Origin: Christensenella sp964592155
GTDB taxonomy: Bacteria > Bacillota > Clostridia > Christensenellales > Christensenellaceae
NCBI GenBank assembly: GCA_964592155.1
Contig: CAZQDA010000055.1
Location: 1 to 19,000, forward strand
Direction of reading: 5' to 3'
Length of the DNA stretch: 19,000 nucleotides
Part shown: one piece after another, positions 7,438 to 15,082 of the stretch
Numbering within the stretch: position 1 is the first letter of the stretch
Layout of the letters: every line of letters begins with the position of its first letter
Notes under the pieces: generated by a model
The model's input: only the letters and a program-made list of their open reading frames with translations
Told to the model about the DNA's origin: nothing
Databases searched by the model: none
Translations under genes and position numbers: made by a program

Positions 7438-8439
7438 CTAAGCTACATTATTCACATTGATTGCCTTTATTTTTTTGATCTTTTCATTCTTTTCACGTGC
7501 AAGCGTGTCATACACAACCGCCACCAGCATCAGTACGCCCTTGATCACAAGCTGCGTGTATTCGCTTACATTCATCAGCAGCAATCCGTTCTCGAGGAAC
7601 CCTACAATCAGTACGCCGACCAGCGCACCGAAGATGGTTCCTTTTCCGCCTGCGGCGCTGACACCGCCCAATACGCAGGCCGTAATAACATTGAATTCAA
7701 ACCCCGCACCGTTTGAGGAAAGCCCTGAATTGGTACGCGACAGCATCAACAGCGCGCCAATAGAGGTCAAAAATCCGCCCAGCCCATAGGCTAATATTTT
7801 CATTTTTGCCGTGTTGATTCCGGAAAGCTTGGCCGCTTCCTCGTTGCTCCCAATCGCGTAAAAGTATCTGCCAAAGTATGTTTTTGTCAGAATGATCGCG
7901 CCGACCACAAAAATTGCAATCATCACAATCAGGGAAATCGGAAACCCGCCGATGCTGCCCTGTCCCGCCACCGCAAAGCTTGCCGGAAATCCGAAGATCG
8001 GCAGACCTTTAGAAACCATGTAGGAAAGCCCGTTCAAAATATTGAGCACCGCCAAGGTTACAATCAAAGGCGCGACGTGCGATTTCACAATAATGATGCC
8101 GTTCATAATGCCAATCGCCATGTTCATCAGCATTGCGATAATCACCGCCAGAATCGGATCAAGCCCGCCCGTCACCATCAACCACGCGCATACGACGTTG
8201 GTAAGCGAAATCTGATATCCCAGAGAAAGGTCAATGCCGCCCGTGATCATGATGATCGTCATGCCCACCGTACAAATCCCAAGCGTACAAACCTGCCGCG
8301 CTACATTAAAAATATTATTCAGTTGCAGAAAATTCGGAGCGATAAAGCTAAACAGGATAAACATGGCAATGAACACCAGAAATATTCCATATCCTCCTAA
8401 TTTCTTTCCAAATTTTTTAGTTTTCGATTGTTCCATCAT
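7438..8439 (-). CDS. Sugar ABC transporter permease (RbsC type)
   Basis: This 333-aa, very hydrophobic membrane protein has about eight to ten transmembrane helices. Typical features of the ribose-class permease are the N-terminal FIAPNFLQLNNIFNVARQ, the GIDLSLG motif after the second helix, SHVAPLIVTLA, the cytoplasmic coupling loop IGSNEEAAKLSGI, and CVLGGVSAAGGKGTIFGA near the C-terminus. It would form the channel as a homodimer with the ATPase and the binding lipoprotein encoded on either side. Two adjacent ATG codons (8439 and 8436) are possible starts behind GGAGGG (8450-8445); the first gives a 6-nt spacing. The gene overlaps the end of the ATPase gene by 23 nt, indicating coupled translation. 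Confidence 0.95.
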   Translation of the reverse strand: MMEQSKTKKFGKKLGGYGIFLVFIAMFILFSFIAPNFLQLNNIFNVARQVCTLGICTVGMTIIMITGGIDLSLGYQISLTNVVCAWLMVTGGLDPILAVIIAMLMNMAIGIMNGIIIVKSHVAPLIVTLAVLNILNGLSYMVSKGLPIFGFPASFAVAGQGSIGGFPISLIVMIAIFVVGAIILTKTYFGRYFYAIGSNEEAAKLSGINTAKMKILAYGLGGFLTSIGALLMLSRTNSGLSSNGAGFEFNVITACVLGGVSAAGGKGTIFGALVGVLIVGFLENGLLLMNVSEYTQLVIKGVLMLVAVVYDTLAREKNEKIKKIKAINVNNVA

Positions 8440-9925
8440 CGTCGCCCTCCGCCGCGTATTTTAGTACTTTTTCCTGTGTAAATTCTTCTTTTCCAAGGAT
8501 TGCAGACATTCTCCCCTTGCTGAGAATCACCATGCGGTCAGACATCCCAAGCAGTTCTTCCATGTCTGACGAAATCATGATAATCGATTTCCCCTTGTGT
8601 GTGATGTCCACCATCAGCTTGTAGATTTCCTGCTTCGCGCCTACGTCGATTCCCCGCGTGGGCTCGTCAAAAATCAAAATATCAGGGTCCGTTCCCATCC
8701 ATTTTCCCAGTACAACCTTTTGTTGATTTCCTCCCGACAGGTTTTTCACTTTCTGGAGAATTCCGGGCGTTTTGATATTCAGGCTGCTCACATAATTATT
8801 TGCAAATTCTTCCTCCGCATTTTTGTTGATGAAGCCTTTGCTCGACAGCTTTTTCATAGAAGCAGAGGTAATGTTGTCTTTGATGGTCATGTCAAGGATC
8901 AACCCCTGGTTTTTTCTGTCTTCCGGAACAAGCGATATTCCTTCCGCAATCGCGTTTTCGGGCGTTTTGGGGTCAATTTTCTTTCCCCTGAGAAACATCT
9001 CGCCCCCTATGATCTTCGCGCTGCCGAACAGCAGCGCCGCAAGCTCGGTGCGTCCCGCGCCCACAAGGCCTCCAAATCCAAGTATCTCGCCCTTTTTCAG
9101 GTCAAATGATATGTCCTTGACTCCGTTGCCCGTCAGGTTTTTCACAGACAGCACAATTTCATCTGTAATCGCCTCACGCTCCGGATAAGTTTCTTTTAGG
9201 GTTCTTCCCACCATGAGACTGATGAGGTCGTTCTTGTTGGTATCCTGTATGTCCTTCGTGCCGATGTAGGTTCCATCTCTCAGCACGGAAACTCTGTCTG
9301 CCACGCGAAAAATTTCTTCCAGCCTGTGCGAAATATAGATTACGGTAACGCCCTGCTGCTTGAGCGTCTCGACGATGCCAAACATCGCCTCTACTTCATT
9401 GGTCGTGAGCGGTGCGGATGGTTCGTCCATGATCAGTATTTTTGCATCCTTTGCAACCGCCTTTGCGATCTCTACGATCTGTTGGTATCCGGTCGTCAAA
9501 TCTTCCACCTTAACTTCCGGATCAAGCTTGATTTTCAGCATCTTGAACAGTTCTGCCGCTTTCTCGTTCATCGCTTTCCTGTTACAAATCCATCCTTTGC
9601 GAATGAACTCTCCCAAAAAAATGTTTTCTGCGGCGGAAAGCACCGGCACCAGCGTAAACTCCTGATAAACCACTGAAATTCCGTTTTCCCGCGAAAGCGT
9701 GGGCGTTAATCCCTCAAAGCTGCTCCCCTCTACGTTTATGATTCCCGACGTTGGCTCGATTGCTCCGGAAATCGTCTTGATCAGCGTGGATTTTCCCGCG
9801 CCGTTTTCCCCTACAAGGGCATGCACTTCCCCCTGCCTAAAGGAAAGACTTACATTGTCGAGCGCTTTCACACCGGGATATAACTTCGTAATTCCTTTTA
9901 GTTCCAAAATATTTTTGTCAACCAT
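8417..9925 (-). CDS. Sugar ABC transporter ATPase, tandem domains (RbsA/MglA type)
   Basis: This protein of about 502 aa has two fused ABC domains. Domain 1 has Walker A GENGAGKST, the signature region LTTGYQQIVEIAKAV and Walker B ILIMDEPSAPLTTNE. Domain 2 has the degenerate Walker A GLVGAGRTE usual for this class, the good signature LSGGNQQKVVLGKWM and Walker B ILIFDEPTRGID. This arrangement is diagnostic of ribose/galactose-class importers (CUT2). It energises the RbsC-type permease that follows with a 23-nt overlap. I chose ATG at 9925 over a TTG three codons upstream (9934) because GGAAGGGA is then at a normal distance and the domain starts right after it. An 89-nt gap with a long hairpin separates it from the dehydrogenase gene. 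Confidence 0.95.
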   Translation of the reverse strand: MVDKNILELKGITKLYPGVKALDNVSLSFRQGEVHALVGENGAGKSTLIKTISGAIEPTSGIINVEGSSFEGLTPTLSRENGISVVYQEFTLVPVLSAAENIFLGEFIRKGWICNRKAMNEKAAELFKMLKIKLDPEVKVEDLTTGYQQIVEIAKAVAKDAKILIMDEPSAPLTTNEVEAMFGIVETLKQQGVTVIYISHRLEEIFRVADRVSVLRDGTYIGTKDIQDTNKNDLISLMVGRTLKETYPEREAITDEIVLSVKNLTGNGVKDISFDLKKGEILGFGGLVGAGRTELAALLFGSAKIIGGEMFLRGKKIDPKTPENAIAEGISLVPEDRKNQGLILDMTIKDNITSASMKKLSSKGFINKNAEEEFANNYVSSLNIKTPGILQKVKNLSGGNQQKVVLGKWMGTDPDILIFDEPTRGIDVGAKQEIYKLMVDITHKGKSIIMISSDMEELLGMSDRMVILSKGRMSAILGKEEFTQEKVLKYAAEGDDDGTIEN

Positions 9926-9956
9926 TCTTCCCAATCCCTTCCGGCGTATTCGGGTT

Positions 9957-9995
9957 CCATCTGTCCCGCAGCCTCAAAAAGACTGCGGGAGATGG
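9957..9995 (-). other. Long stem-loop upstream of the transporter genes
   Basis: Arms 9957-9961/9991-9995 (5 bp) and 9964-9971/9983-9990 (8 bp), with a 2-nt bulge and an 11-nt loop, form a perfect two-part stem in the 89-nt gap between the dehydrogenase and the ATPase. There is no T run on the minus strand after it, so it is not an ordinary terminator. It may be an mRNA stabiliser or processing site at the 5' side of the transporter block. Confidence 0.6.
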
Positions 9996-10014
9996 GCCCT
10001 TTATTTCGCATGGC

Positions 10015-10890
10015 CTATTTATCAAGTCCCACATATTCATACATGGTCTGGCACGGATAGCTGAAATCCAGCACTTCTCCATCCTTTTGATCCTGCAGGG
10101 AAACACGGCACAGGTCGAGCGCCCCATCTAAAATAAAGCCCGGGATATTCAGTTCTTCATATAGCCGTTTCATATAAGAAAGATCCTTAAGACCAAGCGC
10201 CAGCGCAAAATCCAGATGATAATTTTTGTTGACATATTTTTTGCTGTAAAAATCAAACACCCAGTTTGCAAGCGATTCACAGTTCAAAATTTCAAACAGA
10301 TCTTCCTGCTTAAATCCAAGCTTTGCCATCACAGGGAATACCTGAGCAAAAATAAGTGCCTCCGAAAGCCCGCAGAAATTGATCGCCAGCTTTGCCAGAT
10401 GTCCGTTGCCGCTTTCGCCAACATAGCTGTATTTTTTACAATATGCGTCAAACAGATCGCTCATCCTGTCAAAATCCGCTTTGTCTCCTCCGACAACGAT
10501 TTCGAGCTCTCCCGCTTCTGCCTCTGCCGGCCCTGCCATCAACGGTGCGTCAATCAGCGCGCCGCCTTCGTCTTTCATCCGCTTTGCTAGCTTTTTGGTA
10601 GACATCGGATAGCTCGTCGACGTGTCGATGATGGTTTTTCCCTTTACGCCTGCCGCAAAAAATTGCTCCATGATGCTTTCCACGACATTTGAATTCGGCA
10701 GCGAGAAAAAGATATAATCGCTCGCATCAAACACCTGCATCACGTCTGCTGCCAGCGTCGCCTTTCCGGCGAAGCGCTGCATTGCCTCTTTGTCCGTATC
10801 AAATACGGTTACCTCGTTGCCGGCCTCGATAATATTTTTACAAATACCTCTTCCCATGTTTCCCAGACCGATAAAACCAACTTTTTTCAT
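10015..10890 (-). CDS. Beta-hydroxyacid dehydrogenase (3-hydroxyisobutyrate / tartronate-semialdehyde reductase family)
   Basis: This 291-aa NAD(P)-dependent oxidoreductase of the HIBADH/GarR family would interconvert a 3-hydroxy acid and the corresponding semialdehyde or keto compound. The N-terminal Rossmann fold starts with GFIGLGNMGRG (5-15); Asp31 at the end of the second strand points to NAD+ over NADP+. Substrate-binding segments are DTSTS (89-93) and DAPLMAGPAEAEAGELEIVVGG (114-135). The catalytic lysine is Lys167 in GHLAKLAIN, with Asn171 one turn on, as in the family. Length is normal. GGAGG lies close before the ATG. No such step is known in GlcNAc breakdown, so its presence suggests that the imported compound carries or yields a hydroxy-acid or oxidised sugar. 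The 81-nt gap before it holds only short GC-rich dyads. Confidence 0.88.
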   Translation of the reverse strand: MKKVGFIGLGNMGRGICKNIIEAGNEVTVFDTDKEAMQRFAGKATLAADVMQVFDASDYIFFSLPNSNVVESIMEQFFAAGVKGKTIIDTSTSYPMSTKKLAKRMKDEGGALIDAPLMAGPAEAEAGELEIVVGGDKADFDRMSDLFDAYCKKYSYVGESGNGHLAKLAINFCGLSEALIFAQVFPVMAKLGFKQEDLFEILNCESLANWVFDFYSKKYVNKNYHLDFALALGLKDLSYMKRLYEELNIPGFILDGALDLCRVSLQDQKDGEVLDFSYPCQTMYEYVGLDK

Positions 10891-10971
10891 TTATTTGTCC
10901 TCCGTTTCTTTTTTTCGCCCTGCTTTTTGGGCGGGCTTTCAAACTTCTATTTTTTCCGCGCTGCGCGCCGC

Positions 10972-11292
10972 TCAAACGCCTTGCTCGATCTCTTTGAAAA
11001 TCTCGATGTGGTGATCCTTGATATAGCCCACCTGCTCTTCCAAAAGCCCGCTGTGCTCCTCATTGCCTTCAATCGCTTCCAAGAGCTTTATCGCGTCTTC
11101 CATGCTGAAAACTTCCGCCTCCCAGCGCAGCGTGTTGGTCGGCTCCTTTCCAAGCACAGGCTGGTATCTTTTTGCGGGAATCATGCCCGGCGCCCGTTTC
11201 TCAAGCTCAATGAAATTCTGTTCCAGTTCCAAAAACCGCTGCTGATCCTTTTTGTCATATTTTTGTGTAAAAACCAATTTGTAGTGACCCAT
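10972..11292 (-). CDS. 106-aa protein of unrecognised family
   Basis: The frame is open from 11475, but the part beyond 11292 overlaps the kinase gene and looks non-coding, so I place the start at ATG 11292 (MGHYKLVFTQKYDKK). The ribosome binding site (AGCAGGCAG) is weak. The protein is small, soluble, rich in Glu and Lys and without a signal peptide or membrane segment. Its pattern of an opening beta strand (YKLVFTQKY), a charged helix (about 16-34), a strand around TLRWEAEVF, then helices is like a small alpha/beta (ferredoxin-like or dimeric barrel) fold; this is only a guess from the residue pattern. I recognise no family. It is the only operon member without a predicted role and sits between the kinase and the dehydrogenase, after a structured 86-nt leader. 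Confidence 0.75.
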   Translation of the reverse strand: MGHYKLVFTQKYDKKDQQRFLELEQNFIELEKRAPGMIPAKRYQPVLGKEPTNTLRWEAEVFSMEDAIKLLEAIEGNEEHSGLLEEQVGYIKDHHIEIFKEIEQGV

Positions 11293-11318
11293 ATTCTGCC
11301 TGCTTTCTGTTTTGGTTG

Positions 11319-11358
11319 ATATCAATTTGTCAAAAGGCCTTTTGCAAACCTTTGATAT
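11319..11358 (-). other. Imperfect 40-nt stem-loop in the leader of the 106-aa gene
   Basis: Three paired segments nest on each other: 11319-11325 with 11352-11358 (ATATCAA/TTGATAT), 11326-11329 with 11345-11348 (TTTG/CAAA), and 11331-11335 with 11340-11344 around a GGCC loop. One T is bulged on one side and three bases on the other. The centre is also a 14-bp DNA palindrome (11331-11344). No T run follows on the minus strand. Confidence 0.6.
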
Positions 11359-11378
11359 AGATTGCATATGTAAGCGGC

Positions 11379-12398
11379 TTATTTTACATTTTGCATCCTC
11401 TCTATGAAGCGAAACCGCTGTAAAAATTCTTGTGCAAACTCCCTTCCGATGGAAGGATCGATCGTGTGAATGCACGTCACCGACTGCTCTGCAAACGCCG
11501 CGCCCAATTCAGGCGCGCTGACCAAGGCTTTTCCTTTTTTTTGCAGGGGCAGTCCAAAATGAATCCCGCAAATGACGCCCGCCGTATATGCGTCGCCCGC
11601 TCCGGCGGTGCTCGCCGCTTTGACGGTTTTCCCTGGAATCCGTTCAATCGCCTCTTTTGATACGCAATAACTTCCCTGACTGCCGCAAGTTATGATAACA
11701 TGCAGCGCGATTCCCATGGATTCCAAAAGTTCTTTCATGTTAAACGCCATTTTTTCATGTTCGGATTTTCCCACCAGTGCCATTGCTTCGTCTTCGTTGA
11801 TCACCAGCAGGTCGCTCAAAAAAAGCCCTCCCCCGCGCGCAAACTCCTCTGCCTCGCCGCTCACAAACGATCCCACGCAGTACGCCCCTTTTTCTCTGCC
11901 GCCCTTGAGCAGTTCAAGCCTCGCACAAACCGGCACCTCAGGCGCGGCGATCACCAGCGTCCTTTCGTCCATCGTGGCTTTCATCTTTTCAAGGCATCCT
12001 TTCATATAGGCTTCGTCTACATTCCCGCACGCGCTGTTGGAGGCCGTGATGTTGCACACGCTTTTATCCGGATACTCAAGGCACACGCTGCACATCGTCG
12101 GCTTTTGCGCATCCTGCTCCACAAACTTCGTCAAAATGCCCGCTTCTTCCATCTCCCGCCGTAGCCTTGCGCCGTTTTCGTCCGCACCGATTTTTCCCAC
12201 TGCGTATACCTGCGCGTCGCCCGCAAGCGTTTTTGCAAGATAGTTCAAAATAATATGCTGCTTGCAGTAATCCCTCGCGCCGCTTAGGATTGCACCGCGT
12301 GATTCCGTGCGTTCGATTGTCTTTTCCCCTTGCAGCGCAAACAAAATCCCAGTTCCGATTCCTCCCGTGCCAATCGCCCGCGAAAATCTGCCGCTCAT
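11379..12398 (-). CDS. PfkB-family sugar kinase
   Basis: This 339-aa cytoplasmic kinase of the ribokinase/PfkB fold has the C-terminal PfkB signature as STAGAGDAYTAGV, where the Asp of GAGD is the catalytic base. An N-terminal GTGGIGTGI stretch takes the place of the usual GGxxxN substrate motif, and AVGKIGADENG is the usual segment after the first strands. The N-terminal substrate region is unlike ribokinase or 1-phosphofructokinase, so the sugar is unknown. The ATG at 12398 overlaps the stop of the NagB-like gene (ATGA) and has GGGAG 7 nt upstream, so it is preferred over an in-frame ATG at 12422. A sugar kinase next to a FucI-type isomerase fits phosphorylation of a ketose, but no aldolase is present in the window. 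Confidence 0.87.
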   Translation of the reverse strand: MSGRFSRAIGTGGIGTGILFALQGEKTIERTESRGAILSGARDYCKQHIILNYLAKTLAGDAQVYAVGKIGADENGARLRREMEEAGILTKFVEQDAQKPTMCSVCLEYPDKSVCNITASNSACGNVDEAYMKGCLEKMKATMDERTLVIAAPEVPVCARLELLKGGREKGAYCVGSFVSGEAEEFARGGGLFLSDLLVINEDEAMALVGKSEHEKMAFNMKELLESMGIALHVIITCGSQGSYCVSKEAIERIPGKTVKAASTAGAGDAYTAGVICGIHFGLPLQKKGKALVSAPELGAAFAEQSVTCIHTIDPSIGREFAQEFLQRFRFIERMQNVK

Positions 12399-13285
12399 GA
12401 ATTTACTCCCGCAAATTCCCATTCCGGATGCACGGAAATAGGATGCTCCGCCGTGTCTTTCGTCGCTGTGATCAGCGCGTCAGGATGTTCCTGCAAAAGC
12501 GTCAGCGGGTATTCCGTATCCACCTCTGAGAAAAGCGCCACGCGCAAAGCCGTTTGTTTCCACGCGCCCGTATCGCTGAACACCCGCACCTTTTTTGCCG
12601 ACAGGCATTCTTTTATGCCCAGCGTGACAGACATCGGCGGCACAAACTGATAGGCCGCGCCATAGCTTCTCTGCCCCAGCGTGATGATGGTATCCAGATT
12701 GTTTTCCTGTACCCGGATGCTGGCCTTGCGCAGATCGTCGATGGAAATGTGCGAAAACGGATGCCTGCGTGTTTGGTTGTAGGCTATGTGCCCGTCCTGC
12801 CCCCATCCGCCGATTGTCAGGTCAATTTGCTTTTCCGCAATCCTGTCCGCGACTTCAAACATGGTTTCAGGCTCCAAAAAGAATCTGTTTTTTTCCGGAA
12901 CGGCAAGGTCCTTTGCCACAGGAGCATAGAAATTTTGTTCCATAAATGTGCGGAAATTATACGGATCATTTTTTGCGAGCAATTTTCCTTGCCAGTCAAG
13001 GCACTCGTCCATGTGGAACACCACCAGATTTTCAAGCGGAATGCGCAGCTCGTTCACCAGCGCGGTAAACGGGCGATACCAGCAGTTCGGCCCGCAGGGT
13101 ATGATCGCGCGAAGTTCGCGCCCCGCCTCATTTGCCGCAACGATTTCGTCGGCAAGCTCGCGTGCCATCAGCAGTCCCATCTCTTTTGAGTCCGCGACCA
13201 TACGGAATGGCACTTTTGTTTTGTAATGCGGCAGTTCTCCCGCGGGAATGCTGCACCACTGATACAGTTCTTTTTTATCAATCAT
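12395..13285 (-). CDS. NagB-like glucosamine-6-phosphate deaminase/isomerase family protein, divergent
   Basis: This 296-aa protein of the NagB/6-phosphogluconolactonase fold is about 30 residues longer than E. coli NagB. Recognisable are VVFHMDE (88-94, with Asp93-Glu94 matching Asp72-Glu73 of E. coli NagB) and GGWGQDGHIAYN (159-170, with Asp164 and His166 matching Asp141 and His143). The residue matching catalytic Glu148 is Gln171, the phosphate loop (ATGSTP in NagB) reads IPCGPNCWYRP, and the lid Tyr after MDE is Cys95. A normal GlcN6P deaminase reaction is therefore uncertain; isomerisation or deamination of a related amino-sugar phosphate, or another hydrolytic activity, is possible. A G-rich ribosome binding site precedes the ATG. 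It overlaps the PfkB gene by 4 nt. Confidence 0.82.
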   Translation of the reverse strand: MIDKKELYQWCSIPAGELPHYKTKVPFRMVADSKEMGLLMARELADEIVAANEAGRELRAIIPCGPNCWYRPFTALVNELRIPLENLVVFHMDECLDWQGKLLAKNDPYNFRTFMEQNFYAPVAKDLAVPEKNRFFLEPETMFEVADRIAEKQIDLTIGGWGQDGHIAYNQTRRHPFSHISIDDLRKASIRVQENNLDTIITLGQRSYGAAYQFVPPMSVTLGIKECLSAKKVRVFSDTGAWKQTALRVALFSEVDTEYPLTLLQEHPDALITATKDTAEHPISVHPEWEFAGVNS

Positions 13286-13304
13286 TGTAAAATCCCCCGC
13301 CGCT

Positions 13305-14129
13305 CTAAATCAGGCTTACTTGAATGGCCCATTGATATTCCTGCGTATCGCCCGGCTCGATCCATTTCACATACCGCCCGTTGTTGATGGAATCCGGAAG
13401 CCCACACCACGGCTCTAAGCACACACAATTTTCCAGAACGGAACAAATCACCAATACGCTGTGGGCGTCATCCAGCAAAACGCGCGCCTCATAACCATCC
13501 GCATCGTTGCGCAGCTTAAATTCCTTTTCCTGCGGATCATGGAACACATCATCCCAGCTTTGCGAAAGATCAATCTCTTTGATGGTCTCCTCATCCACGC
13601 ACTCGATATAGTTATAATGTTTGCGCATGGAGTGCGTGAGCGTAAGTTTCGTTTTGTCCGTTGCCAGAAAGTATGGATGCCAGCCAAGATAATGCGGCAT
13701 CTTTTCATCAGAATCGTTCGTAATTTTCGCGGAAACCCGAAGCGTTTCTCCCTCCACGCGATATTCAATCTCCATACGGAAATCAAATGGATAATTCGCT
13801 TCGCGCGTGGATTTTCCGCCGTCGATCCAGACTGTAACCGCGTTTTGCGAAACGCTTTTCACTGCATAAGCGCTGTTTTTCACAAATCCGTGCAGCGGCA
13901 TATGATATTCTTTCCCATTTAAGGCATACCGGTCTTCCTTTGTTTTGCTCGGGCATGGAAACAATATTGGTATTCCTCCCGCGCTGATCGGCGCGGTGGC
14001 GAGCGTTCCGCTTTCAAACTTTAAAATATCTTTCCCATCCAGTTGAAGCCTTGTGACCATCCCGCCATATTCCGGCTCGATTTCAGCCACGAGCTTTGCC
14101 TCATTGTCCTTTATTCTGATTGTTCCCAT
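13305..14129 (-). CDS. Aldose 1-epimerase-like protein (LacX / YeaD type)
   Basis: This 274-aa protein of the galactose-mutarotase fold has EPEYGGMVTRL near the N-terminus, AGGIPILFPCPS and MPLHGFVKN (the conserved His region), then GWHPYF in the middle and LEPWCGLPDS with the likely catalytic Glu near the C-terminus. It would speed the exchange between alpha and beta anomers of a free or phosphorylated sugar in the cytoplasm. The start at ATG 14129 has a perfect GGAGG 7 nt before it and removes 11 unrelated residues of the longer open frame. It overlaps the end of the esterase gene by 19 nt and precedes the NagB-like gene by 19 nt. A second epimerase-fold protein (DUF4432) lies two genes upstream. 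Confidence 0.87.
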   Translation of the reverse strand: MGTIRIKDNEAKLVAEIEPEYGGMVTRLQLDGKDILKFESGTLATAPISAGGIPILFPCPSKTKEDRYALNGKEYHMPLHGFVKNSAYAVKSVSQNAVTVWIDGGKSTREANYPFDFRMEIEYRVEGETLRVSAKITNDSDEKMPHYLGWHPYFLATDKTKLTLTHSMRKHYNYIECVDEETIKEIDLSQSWDDVFHDPQEKEFKLRNDADGYEARVLLDDAHSVLVICSVLENCVCLEPWCGLPDSINNGRYVKWIEPGDTQEYQWAIQVSLI

Positions 14130-15082
14130 CTCTTTTCCTCCCTGTTTTTCAAAAAGTGACATATATCATCAAGGGCTTCATATGTCTTTTCATAGTCAAA
14201 TATGATAAATCCGTGGGGCATTCCCTCATATATTTTGTATTCCGCGCACACTCCGTCCCTTTGCAAACAGTCAAGGAAAGATAATCCGTCCCTTGTCAGC
14301 GGGCAACAGCCTGCCAATACCGCGAACGTTTCCGGCTGTCCTGAAAAATCCTCCGCCAGCAATGGCGACACCAGTGGATTTTTCAGCGTCTCTTCTGTAC
14401 CGGCATACAAAAAGCTGCATTTTTCAAGCTCGTCCGTATCGAGTAAATAGCCTTTTCCAAACCGCCGCATGGTGTCCGTTTGGTGGACGGTCATGTCCAT
14501 ACATGGATAAATCAAGAGTTGTTTCCTGATCCGGTATCCCTTTATATGTGCCATTCGCGCGACCCCGGCGGAAAGGTTCCCGCCCGCGCTGTCTCCCCCG
14601 ATGCAAATTTGATTCGGATTAATTTGAAAGTCGTCAGCCTGACGCAAGATTGCTTCAAACGCATCAAAACAGTCGTTGAGGGGAATCGGAAATTTATGTT
14701 GCGGCGCCAGACGGTATTCTACAGAGAAAACAGTAAGGTCCGTATGATTGCACAAATACCGGCACACCGGGTCAAGAGCCTGCACACTTCCCGCGATAAA
14801 AGCCCCTCCATGAAAGAAGATCAGTGATTTTCCCCGTCCCTGAGGCGGAACATATTGCCTGACCGGAATACGCTCCCCATCCGAAACCTCGATCTCAAAA
14901 TCCCGGATCTCCGCGATCTGATAAAGCGCCTCTTTCCCTGCAAAAAGCTTTTTGTGATAAGCCTGCAGCTCACATTTGAGGGCTTTGCGGTATGCGTCGT
15001 CAATGACCCTGGGTATCCTGAGGTCAAACGACAGGTCAACGCAGTCGTCCATTTTCTGATCCCACCAAACCGTTTCCTTCAT
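14111..15082 (-). CDS. Alpha/beta hydrolase, HSL-type esterase with altered triad
   Basis: This 323-aa cytoplasmic hydrolase of the hormone-sensitive-lipase family (alpha/beta-hydrolase fold-3) has the oxyanion-hole motif HGGAF (91-95), a following EYRLAP, the nucleophile Ser165 in GDSAGG (163-168) and His290 in GMPHGF. The segment that normally reads DPLxDxG and provides the acidic triad residue reads CPLTRDG here, so Cys260 stands where Asp is expected; the nearby Asp265 might replace it. It could remove an acetyl or other ester group from the imported sugar. There is no signal peptide, so it acts inside the cell. ATG 15082 overlaps the DUF4432 stop (ATGA) and has GAGGG before it. Confidence 0.87.
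   Translation of the reverse strand: MKETVWWDQKMDDCVDLSFDLRIPRVIDDAYRKALKCELQAYHKKLFAGKEALYQIAEIRDFEIEVSDGERIPVRQYVPPQGRGKSLIFFHGGAFIAGSVQALDPVCRYLCNHTDLTVFSVEYRLAPQHKFPIPLNDCFDAFEAILRQADDFQINPNQICIGGDSAGGNLSAGVARMAHIKGYRIRKQLLIYPCMDMTVHQTDTMRRFGKGYLLDTDELEKCSFLYAGTEETLKNPLVSPLLAEDFSGQPETFAVLAGCCPLTRDGLSFLDCLQRDGVCAEYKIYEGMPHGFIIFDYEKTYEALDDICHFLKNREEKRWEQSE

Noticed and set aside
6397..7716. 439-codon open frame on the plus strand opposite the binding-protein gene
   Set aside because: It is antisense to a clear lipoprotein gene and part of the permease gene; its product is an Arg/His/Cys/Phe-rich sequence without domains, as expected from a mirror frame of biased codons.
10891..10971. GC-rich dyads in the 81-nt gap as terminator
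   Set aside because: Stems are only 4-6 bp and are followed on the transcribed strand by A runs, not U runs.
11293..11475. N-terminal extension of the 106-aa protein into the kinase gene
   Set aside because: The extra residues overlap the kinase coding region in another frame, are Arg/Lys/Cys-rich, and include the stem-loop.
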